The translations under genes and the position numbers were made by a program. Under the pieces are notes generated by a model. That model saw nothing but the letters and a program-made list of their open reading frames with translations. It ran no database searches and was not told the origin of the DNA. Positions 34,715 to 45,188 of a stretch of DNA of 64,000 nucleotides are shown in pieces. Position 1 is the stretch's first letter. Each line of letters starts with the position of its first letter. Source of the stretch: Annona cherimola (lineage: Eukaryota > Streptophyta > Magnoliopsida > Magnoliales > Annonaceae). Where the stretch lies: positions 102,180,095 through 102,244,094 of the forward strand of contig CM059971.1 in the NCBI GenBank assembly GCA_030490835.1, written 5' to 3'.

Positions 34715-34935
34715 TCCGACCGGTCAAAAAATATATTTTTTTGCATTTTTTTTTGAAAAATAATTTTATAAATATGTTAATCTAATTATATTTAATCTAT
34801 AAACCAAGTTTTATTATTTTTGGATATGTATATATATTTATTTTGGATTTTTAAATACAGATTAACATATTTATAAAAATATTTTCAAAAAAAAAAATAT
34901 ATATATATATATATATTTTTTGACCGGTCAGAAAA
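34715..34935. mobile_element. Foldback MITE with GACCGGTC termini
   Basis: Left GACCGGTCAAAAAATATAT and right ATATATTTTTTGACCGGTC are inverted copies; the inner arms (TTATAAATATGTTAATC and its inverse GATTAACATATTTATAA) also pair. Part of the interior (TTTAATCTATAAACCAAGTTT) is shared with the 563-958 and 63.6-kb elements. A second, unpaired CGACCTTTCG lies just left of it. Confidence 0.75.
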
Positions 34936-35099
34936 GATCGCTACTCATCTTTTTTCGTTCCCCAACTTACAGCAACACTTGCACAGCGGTCTAAACGTCT
35001 GAACCGACGGGTCTGGTTAGGTTTGCAAAACATTCGCCAAAACAGACAGGAACTAATTAGCAGAAAAGCATAAGTAACCAACTACTTTTGATTAATATT

Positions 35100-36010
35100 A
35101 TTTCATGTGGGCCCTCAACCTGCACGATTAAATGGGCCCTGCAGAGAAGATCGCTGGATCAGGTGGGAATAATGCGAGAGGTGGGCCACCGAGCAGGAAA
35201 GGTGAAAGACTGCGATCTTCGAAGCGGAAGGCAGAGAGGCTTCTTTTTCAACGGCTAGGATGAAAGGAATATTCGAGACGCAGCTGTGCTGTTTTGGGGA
35301 CTTTTGGCAGAAGTCCTCGAGAAGGCAAACCCGAGGGCAGGCCAGGACAGCTCTGCGGGTACAAATTTCGTTTGTATACACATCTTGCATGGGAAGTCTA
35401 GGGATCGAAGTCCTCTGGCGTTTTTGTTAGTGGGGCCCAAGCTAAGTTCATCTTTCATGGAAGAACTCTCTTTCCCTTTGTGCTGTTGTGCATGGTGCGC
35501 AATAACCCACCAAATTAGACTTCTCCGCGGGTACAATCAGCTGTACCACAAGTCATTGTACACCCCAGTTTCAGGTACAAACCCCTCGCCATGCTGCAGC
35601 ATCCGACTCCCACGACTGACGGGTCCTCCCACGGAGCTGTTGCATGGGAAAATTAAATATACACATGCACACTCAAGGATATACGTTTATTTATTACTGT
35701 AATTGATCGGTGGATGGATGATATTCTCAACTGTTAATAAGATGATGCTGATTGATTGGTGTGGATTGTTCTCATGGCATGGCCAGACGTTGCATGGATG
35801 CTGAAAACCAAGGGTTCTGATCAGGTACACCCCGCAGCATACAGTGCAACCAGTTGGAGTGGAGGCGTTCTCCCAGATAATGTGCATATAATGATTTGCT
35901 TGTTGAAATAGGCGGGCCCCTAGGTGTCCTAATCCCAGCATACGACTCTTCTACTCCATTCTGCATTTCTTGCATGAAAGAACGGCTAATAAAGATGAAA
36001 ATCACCACTA
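35100..36010. other. GC-richer, apparently single-copy island without a recognised gene
   Basis: Base composition jumps from AT-rich to near balanced. The longest ORF is 138 codons (35286-35702, +), overlapped by others on the minus strand; none has a recognisable domain. Words GTGGGCCC, GGGGCCC and several CAGCTG/GTACA motifs are present. It could be a diverged exon, a regulatory or non-coding RNA locus, or gene debris. Confidence 0.35.
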
Positions 36011-36814
36011 CAGTTTTTTTTCTTTTTCTTTTTCTTTTAAGAAAAAAAGATTTTTTGTTCCCACATGCTCCCTCATAAGCGGTCCCATTTTCTAATTGAT
36101 TTTCAGGCTACTGATCATGTCCCACTTCTAATTCAGGGCCGTAAAACACAAAAAAAGGAAAATAAAAATAAAAATAAGAAAAATAAGGTTATTCTATCTA
36201 TCCAAGACCATCGAGCGAAATGCATTTAAATCCAACAATCTCATAGTTTTAGTATAAATTACTTTTATTTTGTGAAAAACTATTTCTTTAGTTTATTATA
36301 AATATTTTTCTAGACTTAATTTTTTACTTTTATTTGAATTTTATAATATTTATTTTCATCGAGGCTATCACAAAAACGATGTAAACTTTCTGATTGACGT
36401 ACCAAAACAAATTGAGACTCCGGTTGCGAATCCCAACAGCCGTGCTGAGTCTTACTCAAACACATCAGAATTTTAAAACCATATCGAGTCAGCGGTCGAG
36501 AAGAATTTTAAATTCGTACTTTTTGCCAAACATCCAATAATTTAATAATTTAAAATTGAATATCTTATTATGGGTAACTTTTCTTTTCATCTTCATCGAT
36601 CTTTTGACACAACGAACTCTAATTAAATGCAAGATGATATTGCAATTTTAAAGAGCGAGTTGATAGTTTCGAAACCATTGGTTTGTGCAACCCCTGCCAC
36701 TGCTGACAGATCTTGTTCCAACATTAGATTGTCTCTGGAAGGAACTCTTCACTGAAATTCATGGAAATTCGTTGCCCACGCATGGTGTACTGCGATCATC
36801 GTTAAACATACTGA
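36011..36814. other. AT-rich intergenic DNA
   Basis: CT/TC-rich then A-rich stretch at 36020-36180. No gene and no element ends recognised. Confidence 0.35.
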
Positions 36815-37060
36815 TGGGTGTATTTGGGAATATAACTGGAAAATGGAAAAGTGAAAAAAAAAAAAAAAAATTTAAGAATTATGAGAATAATATGATATGA
36901 TATGGGTAGAAAGTGATAATGAATAAAGTAATTGTATAAAAATAATTGAAATATAAGGGTAAAAGAAAATTAAAACAGTTAAAATAGGTAAAATGATATT
37001 AAAAAAAATAGAAATTGAGTTTCGGATTACCTTCCCTCCTTACTTTCCCGAATGTCTCCT
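36815..37060. mobile_element. Diverged Tourist-like MITE, reverse orientation
   Basis: Starts GGGTGTATTTGGGAATAT and ends TTTCCCGAATGTCTCC. The interior has ATAATATGATATGATATGGG and AAAAATAATTGAAATATAAGG. A 17-nt-class A run lies near the left end. No exact target triplet. Confidence 0.55.
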
Positions 37061-37749
37061 ATATTCACCCTTCCCTGATACCTTTGTGGATCAAGGACGT
37101 TCATTTGCTCAAAACCTGTTCCATCGATTTGTTATGAGTTCTCATTAAAAAAAAAAATTTACGAGCTTTTTGCAAAGATGATCTTTAACAATCTAAGTCA
37201 TCAGTCATGCTTGCATGATTATCCATCTAATTTTTTATTGTTTTTTTTATCTCTGTCTCCGATCAAGATTTTTTAAAATGTCATCATTTGCCAAACTTTC
37301 TAAGATGTTTGTCGTACGGAGAATGGAGTTTATGGGATGAAAGTTGAAACAAATTTTGAAAAGTGAGAGAATAATACAATACAATACAATGAAACTAAAA
37401 TAAGAAAAAAATAAGATGGTAATGTGAAAAGATATGAGAAAATTATTGAAAAATAATAAAAATAAAAAATTAGGATATAAGTTCATTAATGACTTTAAAA
37501 TTTCCTCTCCATTGTATTTCATTCATTACTATTTTATCAGGCACTTTCGTTTGTTTGATCCTTTTCTCTTACATGCTGATCAGGCCCTGATAAAATAGCA
37601 TTAATCAATTTATCCCATAATTCAATAAATTTATCATTCTAACGTCATGCTTTTTATCTTCACTAATTTTAATTTCTATTACGTTTGCCGCATCTAAAAA
37701 CATGACCCATCTCATTTTTCCTTTTTTTAAAAAATATTTGGACACAAAA
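37061..37749. other. Intergenic DNA upstream of the ZHD leader
   Basis: 37310-37500 recalls a Tourist-like interior (GAAAAGATATGAGAAAATTATTG) without clear ends. No gene. Confidence 0.35.
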
Positions 37750-37893
37750 ATTTAAAAATCCCAGCCATGGGCCGCTTCGCTTTCTCTCTCTGTCGCATAC
37801 TCCCTCTGACACAATTGCAGAAGGCCTGATGTGAATTGCGTAAGCTTGATGCCGGATTTTGCAAGCAAAGCAAAGCACTCACGCACACCCTCT

Positions 37894-37929
<36 letters not shown>

Positions 37930-39087
37930 CCCCTCCATCTCTTGCTTACACGGGCTCTCTCTTCACCTTTGTCCGTAAAAAGAACTCTCTTTGTATTCTC
38001 TCTCCCTCTCATTGCTGCTGCTGCTGCTGCTGCTCCCTCTAACCACTATTTTAATGCATTTACCTGCAAAATCCAGCCACGAAAATCTCTCCAGTTTTTT
38101 TCTCCCTTCCGACCAACCTCTCTCTCTCTCTCTCCCTCTCCCTCTCTCCCCGCTAAGCAGACATGTTTATGTGTAAGAAAATGCCCATGCTGTTTTTGAT
38201 TTTTTCCATGCCGTTTTCTTCCTACATACTCCAATTTTAAAGCACCAGAAACGAAGACCAGTACTCGGGTTCTTGTTTCACTTCCCCATCACCCCTCTCT
38301 CTCTCTCTCTCTCTCTCTCCACACCCCCCCAAATCAAGAAGGTAGATATCAGAAGAAGAATTTCTTTGGTTGGAGGTGGGAGATACGTTATGATTGAGGA
38401 AACTACCCACACTGTTTTGCTGTTATCCATGCCATTTTCTTCCACCATACTCCAAATCTGAAGCACCAGAAAAAAAGAAGACGAGTTTGCTTCTTTTTTT
38501 CCCCTTCTCATCACCAGTTCTCTCTCCCTCTCTCTGGACAACTCCTGTTAGCCACCCACCACCATTCTGCATTGTTTCAAATCTCAGGCATTAGAAATAG
38601 CCGAGTCTCTTAACTGGGTTTCTTAGACAACGGCTCTGCAGCAAAGGTCAGTCCCAATCCAACTCCTACCTTCTAAGTTTTTCTTTCTCTTGCGTTTTTC
38701 TCTCTCACACGGTTTACCAGAGGAACAAGGAATGATCATTTAGCTTAAAAGAGTCTTCGAAATGCAATGACTCTTTTGGGTCTGCTAGTAATAGTCAGTT
38801 TGATTGACGAAATGTGTTTACAGAAAAAGTCTCTCGTGAATCTGAATTTTTCCAGCTACAGATTTTCTTGTGGCAGTCTTTCCAGTAGGCAAGGTGTGTG
38901 CTTCTGCTTGTGCCTGTGAAGTCGCATCTTTGTTAAATAGTTTCAAGAATCTCAGACCCCAGAACAATACCTAATTTATTCATTTGGGCCTCGTTCTCTA
39001 CTTCTCTCTCTCTATCTCTCTCTTCTCATCATCTCTTTTGGTCTTTGTCTTCCACCTAAAACTCCCAAAGGCTAAAAGAAAAGAGAA
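37750..39087 (+). promoter_or_regulatory. CT-rich promoter / 5' leader of the ZHD gene
   Basis: This stretch holds a 30-nt T run (37898-37927), seven GCT repeats near 38013-38033 and long CT tracts (about 38120-38150, 38293-38320, 39002-39030). CT/GA repeats are known binding sites of plant BASIC PENTACYSTEINE proteins and are common in 5' UTRs. A possible 5'-UTR intron could start at 38647 (AAAG|GTCAGT); candidate acceptors lie between about 38870 and 39070, but none is clearly best. The transcription start and TATA box cannot be fixed. Short upstream ORFs exist, for example at 38273-38461, without recognisable products. Confidence 0.5.
38170..38540. repeat. Imperfect tandem duplication, 221-bp offset, in the ZHD leader
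   Basis: The segment starting CCATGCC(G/A)TTTTCTTCC occurs at 38206 and again at 38427. Both copies continue through a CATACTCCAA word, AAGCACCAGAAA and a stretch ending in CT repeats. The similarity also extends upstream of these points, so each unit is roughly 120-150 bp. The copies have diverged by substitutions and small indels. Confidence 0.8.
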
Positions 39088-39942
39088 ATGGATATCTCCA
39101 GTCATGAAGTAGAGATCCCAATCCCTATAAGCAGCGCCTACGCAGGTGGCCATGGGCCTCATCATGTCCACGGGCACATGATCCCCGACCACCCACACCA
39201 CATGATCGCATCATCAGCTCCTCCCCCAGTGCTCCTCCCCTCAAATGGCCAAATTCCTGCTCCCACTCTAGTAGTAGATCATGATCACTCGCCCTACAAG
39301 AAGGTGATCAAGTACAAGGAATGCCTGAAGAACCATGCAGCAGCCATGGGTGGGAATGCCACAGATGGGTGTGGTGAGTTCATGCCAAGTGGGGAGGAAG
39401 GCAGCCTTGAAGCCCTCAAATGCTCGGCCTGCGGCTGCCACAGGAACTTCCACAGGAAAGAAATAGAAGGCGATCCCTCTTATGACTTGTTCCATCATCT
39501 CAAGGTGGGTCCCAGGAAGGTAGTGGGCCAGAAAGGTGTTCTGATTGCTGGCTCTGATGCATTTGGGTACCACCAACAAACACCTGCTGCAGCCGGCTTC
39601 ATGCCAAGGCCTCCACATCCCATGATAATGGCATACAACTTGGGTAGTGGGTTGCCATCGGAATCCGATGAACAGGAGGGTGGCGGGAATGGCAATGGGA
39701 CCCATCCTAGGCAGCCTGTGGTGAAGAAGAGGTTCAGGACCAAGTTCACGCCAGAGCAGAAGGAGAAAATGCTGAGCTTTGCCGAGAAGGTTGGGTGGAA
39801 GATTCAGAAGCAAGAGGAAGGAGTGGTACAGCAGTTCTGTCAAGAGATTGGTGTGAAGAGAAGAGTTCTCAAGGTGTGGATGCACAATAACAAACACAAC
39901 CTGGCGAAGAAGGCTTCTACTCCTACTTCCAATGAAGGCTAA
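39088..39942 (+). CDS. Zinc-finger homeodomain (ZF-HD/ZHD) transcription factor, intronless, 284 aa
   Basis: Plant-specific transcription factor that dimerises through an N-terminal zinc finger and binds DNA through an atypical homeodomain in the nucleus. What is seen: a His/Pro-rich N-terminus (about residues 24-50). Then a ZF domain at about 74-126, starting KVIKYKECLKNHAAAMGGN, with the expected ligand pattern C79, H83, C95, C112, C115, C117, H118 and H122. A variable Pro/Gly-rich linker (about 140-210) follows, then a homeodomain at about 213-275 starting KKRFRTKFTPEQKEKM, with W237 and the recognition-helix motif VWMHNNKH (263-270). The start lies in a favourable context (agagaaATGG) and no upstream in-frame extension shows family similarity. 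ZHD coding regions are usually intronless, as here, and the length is typical. The ZF and homeodomain look most like the Arabidopsis ZHD1-4 group (AtHB21/22/25/31), but the exact orthologue is not resolved. Its GC content is clearly higher than that of the surroundings. No frameshift or missing key residue is seen. Confidence 0.97.
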   Translation: MDISSHEVEIPIPISSAYAGGHGPHHVHGHMIPDHPHHMIASSAPPPVLLPSNGQIPAPTLVVDHDHSPYKKVIKYKECLKNHAAAMGGNATDGCGEFMPSGEEGSLEALKCSACGCHRNFHRKEIEGDPSYDLFHHLKVGPRKVVGQKGVLIAGSDAFGYHQQTPAAAGFMPRPPHPMIMAYNLGSGLPSESDEQEGGGNGNGTHPRQPVVKKRFRTKFTPEQKEKMLSFAEKVGWKIQKQEEGVVQQFCQEIGVKRRVLKVWMHNNKHNLAKKASTPTSNEG

Positions 39943-39948
39943 TTTCTT

Positions 39949-39994
<46 letters not shown>

Positions 39995-40230
39995 GTAATG
40001 ATCAACTTAAGCTGCTGGTAGAGAGGTTGGTCTGCTCTTTTACTATTTTTTCTCCTCTTTCTTTTCTTTGTTTTGTTTTTCCAATAGGGACGATGCATGA
40101 TGTGGCTTATAGGGTTTGGTAGGTTTTTAGCTGAGAGATCGTGTGTATGTGTGTGTTGCTGTGAGCTCACTGTAGAAAATTAATTGAACAATTTAACTTA
40201 GAATGATTTCTGGGTCTTACTTAAATCCTA
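39943..40230 (+). other. Probable 3' UTR of the ZHD gene
   Basis: Moderately AT-rich, T-rich sequence after the stop, including the CT microsatellite. No canonical AATAAA was seen close by, so the end is only approximate. Confidence 0.4.
39951..39991. repeat. (CT)20 microsatellite just after the ZHD stop codon
   Basis: An uninterrupted CT tract starts 9 nt after the stop codon, so it should lie in the 3' UTR of the ZHD mRNA. It is probably polymorphic in length. Confidence 0.95.
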
Positions 40231-41337
40231 GCCTGAAGTGATTCTTTTCTAGTTTTATGGGTTGAAGCAAGACTTTCTTCTTGTTTTATCTTTTGGGTAT
40301 CTTAGACTTCTGTGGCTGAAGTAATTTTTCCTGCTCCTTGGCGATTCTTGCTAATTCTCTTATCTTTTAGATGATAAGGATCAGCTATCTTCTTAGTTGG
40401 TTCCTTGTTTAATTATGGTCAGTTTTTTAGGCTTGAAAAATTGAGGTGGCTTGAGGATCAGCATTTTCCAGAAAATGGAACAAAGGCCTGGGTTGCAATC
40501 ATGACAAAGGGAATCTAGATCTTGTTATTATTCTCTTGGAAGTTTCTTATATCTGCTTAGAACTTAGATTAGATTCAAAGACAACCTATGACATCTCCAC
40601 GTTAATTAAATATATGCGCAAACAGACAAACGACTTTGTGAACTGTCTCTTTTGTAACAGCCCATCTGCCATTCTGGAATTTAAGAGAAGGTGGGCCGAA
40701 AAATGACTGGGCAGTTTTTTCCCCTAATGTGGACAGCTGAATGGATCAATGTTTTCTTACACCTCCTCACCAATGCAATAGCACGTGGCCATAGACAGTA
40801 CAGTACCTACCACAAGTGGTAGAGGAAAAGAAATAGACAAAATCCTCCTCATTTTTCTGACCAAACATCACTTTCTTTTTGCTACAGCCATTATTTTCGC
40901 CATCTTGGCTGGCAGCAATAGCAATTCGCTATTGCCATTTCAGAGACAAGCTGACCCAAACTCACTGCTATTATTCCTCCATCCACCCAACAAGATTGCT
41001 GAGTCCATCCCCACTACTAGCACTTCCAACAAGCAGGTGTGGAGATAGCAGCAGAGCAGCGGTTGGAATTAAGATTCATAATACTAATGCTGGTGGAGAA
41101 CTGTGTATGAAAAAAGAAAGCGTTTTGCAGTTGGAATGGGGCTTATCTCGAGGATTGCAATTACTTCAGTAATCTTTCAAATGATTGCAGCAGTAATTTG
41201 AATTTGTGGGACCCTACTTGGAGCTGATGGCCCTAGTAATGGAGTAAGGAGATCTGGGGAATGTGTGAAATTTAGGTGGATCCAATCCAACGAGCATAAA
41301 AGAGCCTTTACAAAGAGAAGCCCTTGTGCTTGTACGG
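40231..41337. other. Gene-free DNA downstream of ZHD
   Basis: Mixed-composition intergenic DNA. It includes an 87-codon ORF at 40785-41048 (+) with one hydrophobic stretch; it resembles no family I know and has no clear gene context, so I do not call it a gene. No repeat family recognised elsewhere in this window was seen here. Confidence 0.4.
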
Positions 41338-41519
41338 TCTCGTATAGATCGTATTTCCGTTCTTTATATTAATGGAGTGGCGTAGAATCTCTGAATCAAC
41401 GTACGCGAGTACCATCTCGTATAGATCGTATTTCCATTTTCTTTTTCCTTCTGATGGGGGATCGTATTTCGGCTCTTAACATTATTGGAATGGAGTAGAA
41501 TCTCTGAATCGAAGTATGC
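41338..41519. repeat. Degenerate tandem repeat around TCGTATAGATCGTATTTCC
   Basis: The word TCTCGTATAGATCGTATTTC occurs at about 41338 and 41415, and a partial copy (GATCGTATTTC) at about 41460. A second shared block, GTAGAATCTCTGAATC, follows the first and third copies. The pattern is two full and one partial diverged units of about 60-75 bp. Confidence 0.75.
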
Positions 41520-41739
41520 TTTTATTTATAAAACCAAGGCGTGATATTCAGAGACAAATTTCGTTCTTTGAACTCGTTCGTTCTTGATAGCCTTTGTCAA
41601 GGATGGGCATCAGATACAACCAAGTCATCTAATGTCCTTTTCTTACAGAGCACTACATCAAATTAAATTTGCAATTTTTCTTGCTGCATTGCTGATAAGT
41701 TGCGGATGAATTTCCCCCCATGAACCAGGTGGGCATCAG

Positions 41740-41979
41740 CAGAATTGTTACTAACTTTAAAATTGACATCTTTATCAAACTATTTTGTTATATTAATTTT
41801 GTACTGTTTCTAAATGTAGCTCATATACATCCAATTTGAATGAAAATTATTATGATATGTAAGTAAATAATTTTAAATATAATGGGTAGAGTAGATATCA
41901 ATTTGATAATTAATTAATTTCTTTTGTAGCGGATTGCACTATAGGTATAATACAATCTGACAACACTTAATAGTCCTCC

Positions 41980-42010
<31 letters not shown>

Positions 42011-42400
42011 GAAAAATATTATATTCAAATTGAATCATAATTATAATACAATCTACTACAAATAAGCTAAAATTAATCAATAAAATTAACATCTATACAC
42101 CAATTGTATTTATAATTATTTACTTTAATGACATCTTAATTTTCATCTAAATTGAATATGTGTAGACTCCTCTAAAAATAGTAGCAAATCAACATACTAA
42201 AATAATATGATGTAAATATCTTTGAGTTATTTTGTCAACATGTAAACCATCCAAAAATAATGTATACATCCATCAAAAATATATACTATATACATGAATA
42301 AATGATTGTATAAAATATTATTATATTTTAATACATATAAAGCCTATTTTGCAGCAGATTGCACTATGGTCTAATTACACTATAAAGGTTCTCATATTGC
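41740..42400. mobile_element. Two diverged TA-foldback copies in opposite orientation
   Basis: Copy 1 (about 41740-41960) has TCAAACTATTTTGTTATATTAA, TTTGAATGAAAATTATTATG and ATAATGGGTAGAGTAGAT. Copy 2 (about 42020-42400) is inverted, with ATTTTCATCTAAATTGAATATG and AAACCATCC. Between them sit a TA tract and a TG tract (about 41978-42011). Confidence 0.6.
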
Positions 42401-43300
42401 ATGAGATAATTGAGAATATAATTGATATTTTGAAAATCTCATAATAATTGGATATTATTTTTCATGTTTTATTATTGTATTTTGTCAATAACTAGTGTAT
42501 GATTGGAAGAAACAAAAAGACTTTGTCAATATTACATTAAAGTGAGAAAATATTGACATTCCACCATTAAGGACTTAATTAAATGAGTCTGTCAATACTG
42601 TGATGCATGGAAAAAAATGTGTTATATATTGGATATTGCTATTATGATCTCAAAATATTTTTTTAGATATTAAGTATGAAGGTAGAATTGAATATACACT
42701 TACTAACTAGGAATGTTTTAAGAATTGAGTGCAATCATCGAGTAATTTTCGAATAATGGGATCATGTTTTATATAAAAAATTTCTTACTATTTTGTATTA
42801 CATTAAGTGGAAGAATGTTAAAATTAATCCCATAAGGTGAAATTAATTAAGACGAAGACATGTCTATAATTCTAATAAGGTGAAAGTATTTTTATAATAG
42901 GAATCTCATGAACAGATCTATAATAAGAGGAGTTATACTACCTCTCTTTCACGTTAGAGACATCCGGAGGTTCCCATCTGTGGCCGCATCTCACAAGGAG
43001 AAGAATAGAAAGTTAGAAAATCTTGCACTCGCATAATCTTTTGTAGAACCTTTAATATTTATTTATTTTTTTTACTATAAAAACATTCTTAGTGTGACAT
43101 TTTTGTGGGATATTTGAAATGGATTCAGATAAGTTTGTATTCTATGAAATCCAACAAACTGTTCACACCTAAAGCAACTTTTGATATGGACCGAAATGCT
43201 GGGGTCTCAAACGCTTGCAATTGTTTCCGCACCGGGCTCATGTGAAAAGATTTAGTAAATTTCCAGCCGCATGAAAAGAAAATTTACAAATAAGAAAAAT
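42401..43300. other. AT-rich DNA, possibly old LTR-type repeat
   Basis: From about 42530 to 43140 the layout (A-rich start, TATAATAAGAGGAG, then CTCTCTTTCACGTTAGAGAC) loosely recalls a plant LTR with a TATA box, but no matching LTR, primer binding site or polypurine tract was found. The identity is open. Confidence 0.25.
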
Positions 43301-43735
43301 GGGAAACTCTTCTTTCTATAGATGATTGATAAAAAAAAAATTGTACTTCATTTATTATATTTAACATCATTTATATTATCATAAAAATCGTTTTATTTGT
43401 CTAATATCAATATATATAGGCCCTCATCTACAAACATATAACATCAACATCATAAAATGATTTAATACTAAATATTAATTTCAAATAATATTTTCAACAT
43501 CTAAATTATCTAAAATATCACTACTACGTGAATAAATGATTTTATAAATATATGTGAATGTATATGAGCATTTTTCTTAATTTACACTTAAATATATCTC
43601 TTTTTAAGATGTATCCTGTGCGCATATTAGATTTGGATAAAATTCGATCTTCTAACTAAACAAATAATGTTAAATATAATAAATGTATTGAATTTTGTAT
43701 CAATTATCAATATATATCAAAAATAAAAAAAAGTT
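43300..43735. mobile_element. Diverged TA-foldback family member
   Basis: Has ATTTAACATCATTTATATTAT, TTTTCAACATCTAAATTATC and GATTTGGATAAAATTCGAT, matching the 58.1-58.6 kb copy almost word for word in the same order. Ends eroded. Confidence 0.6.
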
Positions 43736-44710
43736 TCCATAAAAGCATTCTCGTGAGAGGGAGGAGACTGAGACAATTTCAATTTGGTGGGAGTTGTAAC
43801 AGACATTACTGCCGTTGGTCCCATTCAGCATTTAGTACTGGCAAGGAACGTGGACTCGCGGGCGCAGTAACTAGTAACTAATAGTCAGTTAACAGCGTGC
43901 GGTAAAAGATTGGATAATTTTGGTGGAAGATAATCGGCATTCACCACACACCACGCGTGTGGCCAGCAAAGATACGATACGTGGGGGCACCATTTCCGCA
44001 GCCAATTTGGAAAATAATCAGCTAGAAATAGAATAGATTTAATCATACGAATTTTGACATTGGTTAGCTTAATCAAGATTTGTCATCATTAACCTTCATC
44101 AATCCCTAATACTTTAAGCTGAAGACACTTTAATTTAGCGGCCGAATCTATGATTCTAGACTGTCTTAGTCGGCCACACTTCCCACCACCCCCAAAAAAA
44201 GGGCGCGTGCTTTTAACGGCAGATATTTCCATAAGATAGGCCCGTCTGTGTAAGATGGAATTAAATAAAAAACAATGTTTTCTAATGCATCCCCCGTTTG
44301 GGTGTTCGTTAGTATCATGATGGAATATGAGAGATGGAGACAAATGACTAGAAAAGGCAACCAAAAATATGTGGCTCATAATGTCCAAAGTCCGTACCTG
44401 AGTTTTATAAATACTCCTGATCCAACCGTAACGAGTTTGAAACAAGGAAGTCAGTCCTGACGCAAAGTATCTCAGCCTTCCTTCCATAAATTTTTATTTT
44501 ATTTTTTTGAAAAAAAAAAAGTATTTCAGCCTTCCACCAAAGCAAAAAGTTGTGTGTGGGATTGAGAAAATGGTTTTGAATATGGAAAAAATAAGATAGT
44601 TATGTATTTTCTTTTATTGTTACAATTGAAATCTTTACTTATAATATTATATTTTTTTTCATTTTATATTATACATCAAGTCTATGAAAACTTATAAATT
44701 TACTTACATC
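43736..44710. other. Intergenic DNA with a GC-richer patch
   Basis: Patch at 43770-44480 with a 132-codon minus-strand ORF (44089-44487) of no recognisable family. No splice-consistent gene model could be built. Confidence 0.3.
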
Positions 44711-44862
44711 ATTAAGAAGGACACCAAAGCTCCTCAAGTAAAAGATTCACGGCTCTCATACGCCCACAAGGAGCGAAACATCCATGAGGTATGAAGTAGA
44801 GATCAAACCCTGACGGAGATATTCTGCGACATTGTCCCAACCAACGAGCAACCCTTGGTTGG
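44711..44862 (-). mobile_element. Probable tRNA-derived SINE
   Basis: On the minus strand: box A-like TTGCTCGTTGGTTGGGACA (44833-44851), then box B-like CAGGGTTTGATCTC (about 44799-44812), at tRNA-like spacing, followed by an unrelated body (GTGGGCGTATGAGAGCC...). The cloverleaf is not intact. Confidence 0.55.
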
Positions 44863-44931
44863 TGATAATTATGTATTGAGAAATGAGAAGTCTATTAAAA
44901 ATGAAAGAAGATTTGTTCAGGGGGAGTAGTT

Positions 44932-45188
44932 TATTTGCATCAAAAACATTTCAACCTAAAATCTTCATTCTCCTAAGCTATCTTATTTTTAATGATTTTT
45001 TCATTTTTTCTTATATGACTTCCATACTTTTCAATTATTTTTGCACAACTACCCGTACATCTAACTTATCTATTTTAATTTTATTCTCTTTACTTATCAT
45101 CATTACCCCTATTATGTCAAATCATTTTCTCTCATTTAAAAATATTTTTACACTTCATCAAAAGTTTTATCACTTCCTAAACACTCCT
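44932..45188. mobile_element. Tourist-like MITE, diverged ends
   Basis: Starts GGGAGTAGTTTATTTGC and ends TTCCTAAACACTCC. The interior matches the family (CATACTTTTCAATTATTT, CATCAAAAGTTTTATCACTTCC). The flanking triplets do not match. Confidence 0.65.

Noticed and set aside
35286..35702. A 138-codon plus-strand ORF as a gene
   Set aside because: No domain, overlapped by similar-length ORFs on the other strand, and no supporting splice or start context. Kept only as part of a GC-richer island.
39268..40170. A 300-codon ORF on the minus strand opposite the ZHD gene
   Set aside because: It is antisense to a conserved domain-bearing gene, includes a RERERE run from the CT microsatellite, and has no recognisable domain. 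It is a by-product of the ZHD coding frame.
42530..43140. Solo LTR of a retrotransposon
   Set aside because: The promoter-like layout is suggestive, but there is no second LTR, primer binding site, polypurine tract or target duplication.
44089..44487. A 132-codon minus-strand ORF as a gene
   Set aside because: Glycine run and random-looking sequence, with no known family.
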